Shown piece after piece: positions 9,996-16,789 of a stretch of 64,000 bases of DNA. How positions within the stretch are numbered: the stretch's first letter is position 1; every line of letters begins with the position of its first letter. The DNA is from Amycolatopsis balhimycina FH 1894 (GTDB lineage Bacteria > Actinomycetota > Actinomycetes > Mycobacteriales > Pseudonocardiaceae), in the NCBI RefSeq assembly GCF_000384295.1, contig NZ_KB913037.1:3830649-3894648 (forward strand). Reading direction: 5' to 3'. The translations under genes and the position numbers were made by a program. A model generated the notes under the pieces. That model had not been told where the DNA came from. It made no database searches and was given only the letters and a program-made list of their open reading frames with translations.

Positions 9996-10772
9996 TTATG
10001 AGCCGAACCGGCGGTGTCGCCACGCGTAGTCACGAATCGCGCGCAGGAAGTCGACGCGGCGGAACGCGGGCCAGTACGCCTCGGTGAACCAGAACTCCGA
10101 GTGCGCGGACTGCCAGAGCAGGAAGCCGGAAAGCCGCTGCTCACCGGAGGTGCGGATGATCAGGTCGGGGTCCGGCTGCCCCGAGGTGTAGAGGTGCTCC
10201 GAGATGTGGTCGACGTCGAGGATCTTCGCCATCTCGTGGATGGACGTGCCCTCGTCGGCGTGCTGGAGCAGCAGCTTGCGCACGGCGTCCGCGATCTCCT
10301 GGCGCCCGCCGTAACCGACCGCGACGTTCACTTCCATCCCGGTCCGGCCTTCGGTCCGCGCGGCGGCTTCGCTGAGTCGCTTCGCGACTTCGGCCGGCAA
10401 CAGGTCGAGGGCGCCGACGATCCGCAGCTGCCACGGCGTCCCGGGCGCGGCGAGCTCGTCGGTGACGTCGGTGATGATCTCCAGCAGCGGCGTGAGCTCG
10501 TCCGGGTCGCGGTTGAGGTTGTCGGTGGACAGCAGCCACATGGTGACGACCTCGACGTCGGCTTCCTGACACCAGCTCAGGAAGTCCGCGATCTTCTTCG
10601 CTCCGGCCCGGTGGCCGTCCGCAACGTCCGCGAAGCCCGCTTCACGGGCCCAACGGCGGTTGCCGTCGAGCATGATGGCGATGTGCCGGGGATGCCGCCC
10701 GGCGGCCTGCTGGATGAGGCGCCTGCCGTAGGCGCTGTACACGACGTCGGACAAGAACGAGCGAACACTCAC
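9996..10772 (-). CDS. uppS: isoprenyl transferase (cis-prenyl diphosphate synthase)
   Basis: 258 residues. The cis-prenyltransferase signature IMLDGNRRWA carries the catalytic Asp36, and the C-terminal motif TSGEQRLSGFLLWQSAHSE is intact. The family condenses IPP onto an allylic diphosphate in Z configuration to build polyprenyl carriers for cell-wall synthesis. Its position beside a hemolysin III gene matches M. tuberculosis Rv1086/Rv1085c, where Rv1086 makes short-chain Z,E-farnesyl diphosphate, so a short-chain product is possible. GTG start 8 nt behind TACGCT, probably leaderless. Confidence 0.88.
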   Translation of the reverse strand: MSVRSFLSDVVYSAYGRRLIQQAAGRHPRHIAIMLDGNRRWAREAGFADVADGHRAGAKKIADFLSWCQEADVEVVTMWLLSTDNLNRDPDELTPLLEIITDVTDELAAPGTPWQLRIVGALDLLPAEVAKRLSEAAARTEGRTGMEVNVAVGYGGRQEIADAVRKLLLQHADEGTSIHEMAKILDVDHISEHLYTSGQPDPDLIIRTSGEQRLSGFLLWQSAHSEFWFTEAYWPAFRRVDFLRAIRDYAWRHRRFGS

Positions 10773-10780
10773 GTCGAGGT

Positions 10781-10786
10781 AGCGTA
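10781..10786 (-). promoter_or_regulatory. -10-like TACGCT of uppS
   Basis: On the minus strand TACGCT ends 8 nt before the GTG at 10772; consistent with leaderless transcription. Confidence 0.4.
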
Positions 10787-10840
10787 CGCACCCGGTGTGA
10801 GGCGTGTGACTTGAGCACTGCCGGAGAACCTACGCTCCCG

Positions 10841-10846
10841 TAACCT
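10841..10846 (+). promoter_or_regulatory. -10-like TAACCT of the hemolysin III gene
   Basis: TAACCT lies 6 nt before the GTG at 10853; leaderless start expected. uppS and this gene diverge across 80 bp. Confidence 0.45.
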
Positions 10847-10852
10847 GGATAC

Positions 10853-11527
10853 GTGAGCCTGACGACGGAACCACCCGAGCCCGTAGCGGACCTCCGCCCC
10901 CGGCTGCGCGGGCACATCCACTTCTGGACGTTCTTCGGCGCCCTGGCCGCGGCGGCGACGCTGATCAGCCTGGCGGCGTCCACAGTGTCCCCGGTCGCGG
11001 CACTGGCGACGTCGGTCTACGGCCTGACGGTGCTGGGCCTGTTCGGCGTGAGCGCGCTGTACCACCGCCGCTTCTGGAGTCCCCGCGCGTACAAGTGGAT
11101 GAAGCGCGCGGACCACTCGATGATCTTCCTGTTCATCGCGGGAACGTACACACCGTTCACCCTGCTGGCGATGTCGAAGCCGACGGGCTACGTGATCTTG
11201 TCGATCGTGTGGGGCGGGGCGATCGCGGGCGTGGCGTTGAAGATGCTGTGGCCGAACGCGCCCCGCTGGCTCGGCGTCCCGATCTACATCGCGCTCGGCT
11301 GGGTCGCGGTGTTCGTGTTCCCGGAGCTGTTGACGCACGCCGGGGTCGCGGCGTTGGTGCTGCTGTGCGTGGGCGGGCTGTTCTACACGCTGGGCGCGGT
11401 GTTCTACGCCGTCAAGTGGCCCAATCACTGGCCGGAGACGTTCGGGTACCACGAGTTCTTCCACGCGTGCACGGTGCTGGCCGCGGTGTCGCACTACATC
11501 GCGATCTGGCTGGCCATGTACGCCTAG
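10853..11527 (+). CDS. hemolysin III / PAQR family membrane protein (attachment-site gene)
   Basis: 224 residues, about seven membrane segments. The family's conserved residues are visible: Ser and His in SALYHRRFW, the WMKRADHSMIF block, and the final HEFFHACTV where the other zinc-ligand histidines sit. Bacterial members are poorly understood; PAQR hydrolase/receptor activity is known in eukaryotes. The last eight codons are duplicated 4.8 kb downstream (16266), so an element appears to have inserted at the 3' end. The present gene ends with two codons and a stop supplied by the element (224 aa; the displaced copy would stop after 222). Confidence 0.85.
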   Translation: MSLTTEPPEPVADLRPRLRGHIHFWTFFGALAAAATLISLAASTVSPVAALATSVYGLTVLGLFGVSALYHRRFWSPRAYKWMKRADHSMIFLFIAGTYTPFTLLAMSKPTGYVILSIVWGGAIAGVALKMLWPNAPRWLGVPIYIALGWVAVFVFPELLTHAGVAALVLLCVGGLFYTLGAVFYAVKWPNHWPETFGYHEFFHACTVLAAVSHYIAIWLAMYA

Positions 11528-11774
11528 CTGCGCGGCTGGTCAGCGAGCTGGCCTCCCGCCCGGATCTCACTGCTTGCCGTTCCTCGTATCCAGCCCAGTA
11601 CAACGCCTCGTGATGGTGGCCCCGGTCAACGTCGGCGACGGCCTTGTAGAGCCGTGCGTTGCCGAGCCGGAACGCCAGCCAGACCGACGGGTTCGCGTAC
11701 CTCGGTGGCCGGCGGTCCATCACGACCTCGTGGGCGTCGCGCAGTGTCTTCGGCTCACCCTTGCTCACCGTCAC
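11412..11774 (-). CDS. small AICE-type protein whose frame runs through attL
   Basis: Residues 1-84 look genuine (ADVDRGHHHEALYWAGYEER resembles small proteins that recur in actinomycete integrative elements). Residues 85-120 are encoded by the antisense of the hemolysin III gene and are Arg-rich. If the element circularised at the 24-bp repeat, codon 93 (TGT here) would read TGA, giving a 92-aa protein. GTG start overlaps the stop of the 166-aa frame upstream (GTGA). Function unknown. Confidence 0.5.
   Translation of the reverse strand: MTVSKGEPKTLRDAHEVVMDRRPPRYANPSVWLAFRLGNARLYKAVADVDRGHHHEALYWAGYEERQAVRSGREASSLTSRAARRTWPARSRCSATPRPAPCTRGRTRGTRTSPASDWAT
11497..11525. repeat. attL candidate, left copy of direct repeat
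   Basis: 24 bp (11497-11520) identical to 16266-16289, extended to 29 bp with one mismatch. It forms the last codons of the hemolysin III gene. No tRNA is involved. Confidence 0.7.
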
Positions 11775-12027
11775 GCCCCCCCGCGCGGGCTTCCAGCAAC
11801 GCCGCCAGTTCGTCCGCGTGGTCGCGGAGCCGGCGCAGGAACGCCGCGCATCCCGTCCAGGCGGTCTGGTCCTCCGGCGGCATCAGCGTCACCACGCACA
11901 GCCCACCGGCCAGCACCAGGACCGGCGGGCACGACGCGCCCGTCCCGGTCTCCTCCACCGTCACCTCGGTACCCGCGCCGACTGTCCATCGCAGCCCCAG
12001 CCCGTCCCACGTTGCCGTCATGCTCAT
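11755..12027 (-). CDS. hypothetical element protein, 90 aa
   Basis: ATG at 12027 (a second ATG two codons later). The codon third positions here are nearly all G/C, so this frame is the coding one over 11755-12027. Beta-rich N-terminal part (LRWTVGAGTEVTVEETG, VLVLAGGLCVVTLMP) and a helical C-terminus. It overlaps the 3' half of the 166-aa frame and the start of the next gene. Function unknown. Confidence 0.55.
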   Translation of the reverse strand: MSMTATWDGLGLRWTVGAGTEVTVEETGTGASCPPVLVLAGGLCVVTLMPPEDQTAWTGCAAFLRRLRDHADELAALLEARAGGRDGEQG

Positions 12028-12271
12028 CCCAATCCCTGGCCAGATCGGCAAACCCCTCGGCCGCCGACTCCAGCGCTGCCACACACCACCACGGCAACCC
12101 GCGCACCTGCGCCAGCTCGTGCCACGCCCGCGACACCCGCCGGGCGGCATTCGCCGTGTTCGTCGCACTCACCGGCGACAGCACCGCACGGCCGTGCTCC
12201 CACGCGACCATGTAGTCCCGATACGCCCGCTCCCACGCTTCGACCTGCTCGCGGAAGCCCATTCCTGTCAC
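11771..12271 (-). CDS. element protein, 166-aa frame, tail doubtful
   Basis: The GTG at 12271 overlaps the stop of the upstream gene (GTGA). The first ~85 residues are a credible helical protein (WERAYRDYMVAWEHGRAVL, WHELAQVRGLPWWCVAALES). After that the frame turns Gly/Arg-rich and its codon pattern is that of a shadow of the 90-aa gene. The natural stop may have been an ATGA overlap near 12025 lost through a one-base frameshift. Function unknown. Confidence 0.5.
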   Translation of the reverse strand: MTGMGFREQVEAWERAYRDYMVAWEHGRAVLSPVSATNTANAARRVSRAWHELAQVRGLPWWCVAALESAAEGFADLARDWDEHDGNVGRAGAAMDSRRGYRGDGGGDRDGRVVPAGPGAGRWAVRGDADAAGGPDRLDGMRGVPAPAPRPRGRTGGVAGSPRGGA

Positions 12272-12552
12272 GCGGCCTTCGCCGTCTCACCGGCGACGCG
12301 CGGTTCCGCCGTCAGGCTCTCCAGCTCGAACGAAGCCTGCTTCGCCCGTGTCTCAGCCAGGTCGGTGACCATGACCTTCCACTGCCGCTTACCGGTCACC
12401 TCGTCCACCCGCTGCCGCACCCAGCGATTCGCGGCCCGGCCCTCACCCGACTGATACTCGTTGTCCGGCGGCACCTCGCCCACCATCACCAAGCCTTGCG
12501 TGAACGCGTCGTCGAAGTCGATGCCGGACCAGTGTCCCTTGTCGATAGCCAT
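12268..12552 (-). CDS. hypothetical element protein, 94 aa
   Basis: Acidic, soluble, no signal or membrane segment; the N-terminus (IDKGHWSGIDFDDAFTQGLV) and the middle (VTGKRQWKVMVTDL) look like a small beta-rich protein. Similar-looking proteins occur upstream of replication genes in actinomycete plasmids and AICEs, but I cannot name it. Its stop overlaps the GTG of the downstream gene, so it heads a coupled operon. Confidence 0.6.
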   Translation of the reverse strand: MAIDKGHWSGIDFDDAFTQGLVMVGEVPPDNEYQSGEGRAANRWVRQRVDEVTGKRQWKVMVTDLAETRAKQASFELESLTAEPRVAGETAKAA

Positions 12553-12574
12553 GCTGAATCCCTTGTGTCGTCTG

Positions 12575-12799
12575 TTAGTCGATTACTTCGGGCGGTTCTC
12601 CGCCTCGTGCCGCTGCGGCGTCCAGTGCCACACTCACCTCGTCCAGTTCCCTCCGCAGTACGGCGATGGCGTCGGAGTCCACGAGCAGGACCACCGGGAA
12701 CGCCTTGCCGAACCGGACTTCCGCGCGGTTTGCGTACGTCAGCGCCCGGACACGAATCGGCAGATCAGCCGTGACGTGGATCTGAACCGTGTCGCGCAT
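12575..12799 (-). CDS. hypothetical element protein, 74 aa
   Basis: Starts MRDTVQIHVTADLP; a strand-rich first half (RAEVRFGKAFPVVLLV) and a helical end (LRRELDEVSVALDAAAA). Same direction as its neighbours, 22 nt upstream of the next gene. No ribosome site is obvious; translation may depend on the 23-codon frame that ends 12 nt before it. Function unknown. Confidence 0.5.
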   Translation of the reverse strand: MRDTVQIHVTADLPIRVRALTYANRAEVRFGKAFPVVLLVDSDAIAVLRRELDEVSVALDAAAARGGEPPEVID

Positions 12800-12811
12800 G
12801 CCACGCCGCGC

Positions 12812-12883
12812 CTACGCCGCACGTCGGCGAGGTACCACCCGCTTGTCCGAATCAGCCGGCCGGACGGCGGTTTCAATGGTCAC
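12812..12883 (-). CDS. possible 23-aa leader peptide
   Basis: A GTG at 12883 sits 6 nt behind a strong GAGGAGG on the minus strand and opens 23 codons (VTIETAVRPADSDK, then a basic tail VVPRRRAA) ending in TAG at 12812. It directly precedes the 74-aa gene. The good ribosome site makes it worth keeping despite its size. Confidence 0.45.
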   Translation of the reverse strand: MTIETAVRPADSDKRVVPRRRAA

Positions 12884-12973
12884 GCCTACCTCCTCGGGGT
12901 CTTGGTCCCGGGCCTGCCCCGGCAACCTGACACCCAATCTCCGCCAAAACTCAGGACGTGATCACCACGTGGC

Positions 12974-13024
12974 GGGACATCTCGGGACGTCCCTGGTACC
13001 GTCGAAGACGTCCCTACACGTCCC
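12974..13024 (+). promoter_or_regulatory. GGGACGTCCC operator candidate before the XRE gene
   Basis: A perfect 10-bp palindrome GGGACGTCCC (12984-12993) is followed by half-sites GACGTCCC (13007-13014) and CGTCCC (13019-13024) and preceded by GGGACA (12974). The cluster ends 11 nt before the regulator's ATG. Probably autoregulation by the XRE protein; inferred. Confidence 0.45.
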
Positions 13025-13035
13025 AACGGGTGACG

Positions 13036-13791
13036 ATGCCGAACGAACGCCTGCGTGACGCGCTGCTGCGTAACGGCCTGACGCTGGAGCAGGTCGCGAA
13101 GGCTGTCGGGGTCGATCAGAAGACCGTCGAGCGCTGGATCACCAAGAACCGGACGCCCTACCCCAAGCACCGGCACAAGATCGCCGCCATGGCGCGCGAG
13201 TCGGAGACCTACCTGTGGCCGGACTCGGTCGCCCCGGAGCGCAAGGCCGAGACGGCTGCCGCCGAGCTTGTGCAGGTCTTCCCGCACCGCAACGCCGTCC
13301 CCGTCGAACTGTGGGACCGGCTGATCAAGGAAGCATCGGAGACCGTCGAGATCCTGGTCCACGCGGCGCTGTTCCTGGTCGAACGCCCTCGGTTCATCAA
13401 GGACCTGACAGCCAAGGCAGCGGCCGGCGCTCGAATCCGCCTCGTGTTCGGAGACCCCGAGGGGGAGAGCGTCGCTCTGCGCGGCGAGGAAGAGCAGCTT
13501 GGCGACGGGACGCTTGCGGCACGCATCCGCAATGCGCTGGCGTCCTATCGGCCGCTGGTCGGAGTCGACGGGGTGGAGATGCGGTTCCACAACACGACGC
13601 TCTACAACTCGATCTTCCGGTTCGACGACGAGATGATCATCAACACCCACGTGTACGGGTTCCAGGGAGCCCACGCCCCATCCCTCCACCTACGAAGACT
13701 GTCCGCCGGGGACCTCTTCGAGACCTACTCGGAGAGCTTCGAGTCAGTTTGGGACCTCGCCAAGCCGGCCACGTTCCAGGAGACAGCATGA
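13036..13791 (+). CDS. XRE-family regulator with DUF5919-like C-terminal domain
   Basis: 251 residues from the ATG at 13036 (upstream frame is Arg-rich leader). Residues 1-60 are a helix-turn-helix (LTLEQVAKAVGVDQKTVERWI). The remainder (VEILVHAALFLVERP, ARIRLVFGDPEG, MRFHNTTLYNSIFRFDDE, THVYG) resembles the DUF5919 / phospholipase-D-like effector domain seen in actinobacterial XRE proteins next to NUDIX genes. Its stop overlaps the NUDIX start (ATGA). Likely a DNA-binding sensor controlling the element. Confidence 0.75.
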   Translation: MPNERLRDALLRNGLTLEQVAKAVGVDQKTVERWITKNRTPYPKHRHKIAAMARESETYLWPDSVAPERKAETAAAELVQVFPHRNAVPVELWDRLIKEASETVEILVHAALFLVERPRFIKDLTAKAAAGARIRLVFGDPEGESVALRGEEEQLGDGTLAARIRNALASYRPLVGVDGVEMRFHNTTLYNSIFRFDDEMIINTHVYGFQGAHAPSLHLRRLSAGDLFETYSESFESVWDLAKPATFQETA

Positions 13792-14258
13792 CCCGAGTCG
13801 ACTACTACAACGACCCGAACGCTCCCAAAGCCAACAGCATCGCGGTAGCAGTATCGGCATTCATCCAAGACGACGAAGGCCGGATCCTGATGATCAAGCG
13901 CACAGACAACGACCTGTACTCCATCCCGGGTGGCCAGTTGGAGCTCGGCGAGACGCTGGCCGAGGCCGCAGTCCGGGAGGTCCGGGAGGAGACCGGCATC
14001 GAGTGCGAAGTCGCTGAGGTGATTGGCCTGTACTCGGACCCAAAGCACGTAATCGCCTACGACGACGGCGAAGTGCGACAGGAGTTTTCTATCTGCTTTC
14101 GAGCAACCGCAGTCGACGGCACCCTAAAGACAAGCAAAGAGAGCAAGGAAGTGCTCTGGGTCAGTATCGAACAACTCGAAAAACTGACTATCCATTCGTC
14201 TATTCAAACCCGCATTGAGCACGCCCTAGCTTCATCGAAAGATACCTACTTCACATGA
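13788..14258 (+). CDS. NUDIX hydrolase (Pif-like candidate)
   Basis: 156 residues with an intact Nudix box: GGQLELGETLAEAAV then REVREETGIE, around residues 47-70. Cleaves nucleoside diphosphate-X substrates; exact one unknown. Coupled to the XRE gene by ATGA. In the AICE pSAM2 the immunity factor Pif is a Nudix protein, so an element-exclusion role is possible. The 3' part is AT-richer than the 5' part, marking the transition to the ATPase gene that converges with it 17 nt further on. Confidence 0.78.
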   Translation: MTRVDYYNDPNAPKANSIAVAVSAFIQDDEGRILMIKRTDNDLYSIPGGQLELGETLAEAAVREVREETGIECEVAEVIGLYSDPKHVIAYDDGEVRQEFSICFRATAVDGTLKTSKESKEVLWVSIEQLEKLTIHSSIQTRIEHALASSKDTYFT

Positions 14259-14274
14259 AAGCCAGTGGCAGAAA

Positions 14275-15756
14275 TCAGTCCTCATCGTCCTCTTCGTCCT
14301 GGCCATCGTTGACCGAAAAGGCTTTTCCTTGCCTCACTCGCAGGCCCGATCGGTACAGCTGCGGGATCTTATAGTTGCTCCCAACGCGCTCCAAGAAACC
14401 GATACCGATCAAGTATTCGACTTTAATCCTGTAGTCCTCACCTAAAAGAGCACTAAGGGTTGCGTCATTATGCTCAGCCTTACCGTCCCTGAATAGCTCT
14501 ATTATGCCAGAATAGTCCCCAGACTCAGCGATTAGCGTGTCCTGCACGCGCTCAGAACTGAGAGCTTCCAGTCCGCGCTTAATGGAGTCCGACATAATTA
14601 ACGGAGTCCCCGACTCAAACTTTCTGGGATCGCGATCTTCGCGACGATTTTGAGCTTCCCTTGACTTAATAACGAGGTCGATCAAATTTCGAGGAGGCTT
14701 GACGTTAGCATCGCCGATTCGACTCATCATCCATCGCCAAGTGACAGGTCTCTTGCTGCTCGCATCTACCTTCTCAGGAAAAAGAGCAGCGAAGCACTCG
14801 TCAGCCGAACTTGCGTCAACATCGAGCTTTCGAACCAATTTTTCATTCTCAATAACCCTTCGATGCAGCAGGCTGTAAAGATCGGATTCATCCCATCGAA
14901 TTTCAATCTTACGCGCGTTGATATGAGTGAGATTGACAAATCCACCCTTGATAATTCGCGCAAACAAGTCTCGCCGCACGAAGATTTTCAACTTTATATT
15001 ATCGAATTCTTGCATGTCTAGATAGCAACGGAAGAGCGCCCTAAGTGCGGGTGTCTCCAGTTGGGGTCGGCCCTGAAAGGCCTCATCAAGACGGTCCAGC
15101 GCGAGCCATATCTTTATGTCAGACTGCAAGAGGACTCGATCAAGAAGCCTTAGCGCATCATCATACCTTGTCAGGTCGTCAACATCATGAACTTTCGCGA
15201 AGAACTCAAGCTTTCCAGTCAGCTCCGCGATCCCAGCGACCTTGACTGAACCTTCCGCAGTCTTAGGTCGAAGAACCTTCTTGATGCCCGCGAATATTCT
15301 GCCGAAGACTCCCCCAGGATTATCGTCTACCGTTCGAAATCCCGACTCAGATAGAATCTTGTCGACTGCCTGCATGTCATCGGTATAGTCGCCGTCATAA
15401 AGTTGCAGCAGCCAATTTCCTGCAAGCGAGAAGAAATAAGCCTTCCAGATATTCACGTAATCTTGTTCGTCAAGCGTATCCGCATCCGCCAGTCTTTGAA
15501 ATACCGGCGTGCCCTTGACATTGAACGCGGAGACGAGCTCCACATTTGAAAGCTCTTCCCTTTCCGCAAACTGCTTGCTCAGGATTCGATAGATTGCACT
15601 TTTTCCAGTACCTTTGTCTCCGGCAATAATGTCTACGCGATCTTGAATTAATGCACGAAAAGTTTCAGTCTCGACAAAGTAGCGCTCAAGAAGGTCGTCG
15701 TGCTCCGCAACGGACGACCCGAAGTCCAACATCCTCAGAAGGTCTTTGACCTGCAT
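14275..15756 (-). CDS. P-loop ATPase, Sll1717-like
   Basis: 493 residues from the ATG at 15756, which has AGGGTGG just upstream; the longer frame to 16053 is Arg-rich non-coding sequence. Walker A GDKGTGKS at 46-53 and Walker B-like IWLALDRLDE at 216-225. The middle resembles STAND/KAP-type ATPases, and the protein ends in a very acidic tail. Resembles the Sll1717 ATPase family, whose role is not settled. Base composition and codon use are unlike the neighbours (frequent A/T third positions), so it was acquired recently. As the largest cargo of the island it is a candidate defence or exclusion gene; inference. Confidence 0.7.
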   Translation of the reverse strand: MQVKDLLRMLDFGSSVAEHDDLLERYFVETETFRALIQDRVDIIAGDKGTGKSAIYRILSKQFAEREELSNVELVSAFNVKGTPVFQRLADADTLDEQDYVNIWKAYFFSLAGNWLLQLYDGDYTDDMQAVDKILSESGFRTVDDNPGGVFGRIFAGIKKVLRPKTAEGSVKVAGIAELTGKLEFFAKVHDVDDLTRYDDALRLLDRVLLQSDIKIWLALDRLDEAFQGRPQLETPALRALFRCYLDMQEFDNIKLKIFVRRDLFARIIKGGFVNLTHINARKIEIRWDESDLYSLLHRRVIENEKLVRKLDVDASSADECFAALFPEKVDASSKRPVTWRWMMSRIGDANVKPPRNLIDLVIKSREAQNRREDRDPRKFESGTPLIMSDSIKRGLEALSSERVQDTLIAESGDYSGIIELFRDGKAEHNDATLSALLGEDYRIKVEYLIGIGFLERVGSNYKIPQLYRSGLRVRQGKAFSVNDGQDEEDDED

Positions 15757-16265
15757 TTGCCACCCTACGTCAACATTTGCCGAATTTGGCTCTATGGGAT
15801 CAAGGGCGCGCCGCCGCTGGCGGCGCGCCTGTCGCCTACGTAGCCCCTCGTCTTGGCGACCGCATCCGCTTCCGACACGGCGGCCTGCCGCTCCGCTTCG
15901 CCCGCCGGCCGGGCGGTGCGGTCGCCAATGGGTCAGCTGGCGTAGCGCCGCGCGGCGGCGGCACACGGGTCCCCTGGGCCATCCCCGGCCTCCTCGACAG
16001 CGATAAGCAGTGGTGACAGACGGGTCGTTCATTACTCGATCTCCGTTACGCACCGTCGTGGGAGACCTCCATCCCGGCGCCTGATCGTGACAACGGCCGC
16101 GTGCTGGCTTCGTATCGAGATGCAGGGCAGGTTGTAGCGGGGTCCTCCAAGCCGTCAGAGATCAGGAAGAGGCTGGCACCCGCGAGAACTAATGACAGAC
16201 AAAACCGCAGCTCAGCGCACCTAAGAGGCAGAGACGCCGAGGTCGAGCACAACCCTAGAGCAGAT
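15757..16265. other. right end of the element, no convincing gene
   Basis: G/C-rich sequence from 15790 to about 16010, then average composition. Frames here (for example 15746-16016 plus, 16046-16252 minus) are Arg-rich or lack ribosome sites. It contains one strong hairpin (15805-15829). I looked for a degraded integrase next to the right repeat and saw none. Confidence 0.5.
15805..15829. terminator. 11-bp GC hairpin in the element
   Basis: GGCGCGCCGCC and its complement separated by GCT. Very stable, no T-tract. May insulate the ATPase gene from the element's right end, or belong to a lost replication/transfer module. Confidence 0.45.
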
Positions 16266-16294
16266 CATCGCGATCTGGCTGGCCATGTAGGCCT
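16266..16294. repeat. attR candidate, right copy of direct repeat
   Basis: 16266-16289 is identical to 11497-11520. In the hemolysin III frame it encodes the last residues and then TAG, so it looks like the displaced chromosomal 3' end of that gene. Confidence 0.7.
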
Positions 16295-16332
16295 GACAGC
16301 GGAACTCCGGAAGGGCGAGGGAAACACGAAAA

Positions 16333-16369
16333 GCGCGGCCGCTCACTCGCCATCGAGTGTCGGCCGCGC
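16333..16369. terminator. hairpin behind attR, probable original hemolysin III terminator
   Basis: A 9-bp G/C stem (16333-16341 with 16361-16369) topped by a 6-bp stem CACTCG/CGAGTG, then TTGATTT on the plus strand. Located about 40 nt past the displaced gene end, where the terminator of the uninterrupted gene would be. May also serve the convergent gene at 16442. Confidence 0.6.
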
Positions 16370-16441
16370 GTTGATTTCGGTGCAGCTTCGATGAGTCGCG
16401 GGTGGCTGGTGCTCAACCACCCACCCACGACTCCTCTTGAA

Positions 16442-16789
16442 TCAGCCCGCCGAGTTGCCGTTGCAGGCCACGTACGACGGGTTGTGGTCGACCGTCAGCA
16501 GCTCGATCGGGCCGTTCCACTGCCACGGCAGCAGGCAGGCGTTGTTGAGGATGCTGATGCCGCCACCGCCACCGGTGGAGTTGTTGTTGCACGCCGCGTA
16601 CGCGGGGGCGTGACCGGCGTGCAGCGCCTCGAGGGGACCATTCCACTGCCACGGGGCGGCGCACAGGTTGTCGCCGATGCTGATGCCACCGCCCGGGTGG
16701 TGGCCACTCTCACCGGCGGAAGCCGGCGCGGCAACAGCGAGCATGGCGCCACCGATGACTGCGGCTGCGAAGAGCGTTTTCTTCATCAT
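16442..16789 (-). CDS. small secreted protein with two cysteine-pair repeats (chaplin-like layout)
   Basis: 115 residues from ATGATGAAG at 16789. A Sec signal (KKTLFAAAVIGGAMLAVAAPASA) precedes two near-identical ~35-residue repeats: GISIGDNLCAAPWQWNGPLE and GISILNNACLLPWQWNGPIE, each ending with YxAC-N-NS. Two cysteines per repeat with Asn/Gly/hydrophobic content recall chaplins, the surface-active amyloid proteins of aerial hyphae, but the PWQWNGP core is not the chaplin consensus. Probably cell-surface or secreted. A near-consensus promoter and a 16-bp inverted repeat lie at the start. Confidence 0.7.
   Translation of the reverse strand: MMKKTLFAAAVIGGAMLAVAAPASAGESGHHPGGGISIGDNLCAAPWQWNGPLEALHAGHAPAYAACNNNSTGGGGGISILNNACLLPWQWNGPIELLTVDHNPSYVACNGNSAG

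Larger units (their letters stand above)
11521..16289. mobile_element. small integrated element in the 3' end of the hemolysin III gene, integrase not found
   Basis: The 4.8 kb between the two repeat copies differs from its surroundings. It has short overlapping genes typical of actinomycete integrative elements (AICEs), an XRE-NUDIX operon and a clearly AT-richer ATPase gene (for example 25 G+C in the 60 bases from 14401, against well over 40 in most lines outside). The chromosomal hairpin expected after the hemolysin gene reappears at 16333, just right of the right copy. No integrase, excisionase, replication or transfer gene is visible, so this is either a relic or a passenger mobilised in trans. 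Confidence 0.65.

Noticed and set aside
11574..12774. Plus-strand frames of 213-371 aa opposite the island's small genes
   Set aside because: Pro/Arg/His-rich; minus-strand genes have overlapping starts/stops and proper codon pattern.
15757..16053. N-terminal extension of the P-loop ATPase to 16053
   Set aside because: Arg/Gly-rich, G/C composition unlike the AT-rich gene; the ATG at 15756 has its own ribosome site.
15746..16394. Plus-strand frames at the right end of the island as a possible degraded integrase
   Set aside because: No tyrosine-recombinase motif (no R-H-R-Y pattern) and very Arg-rich composition.
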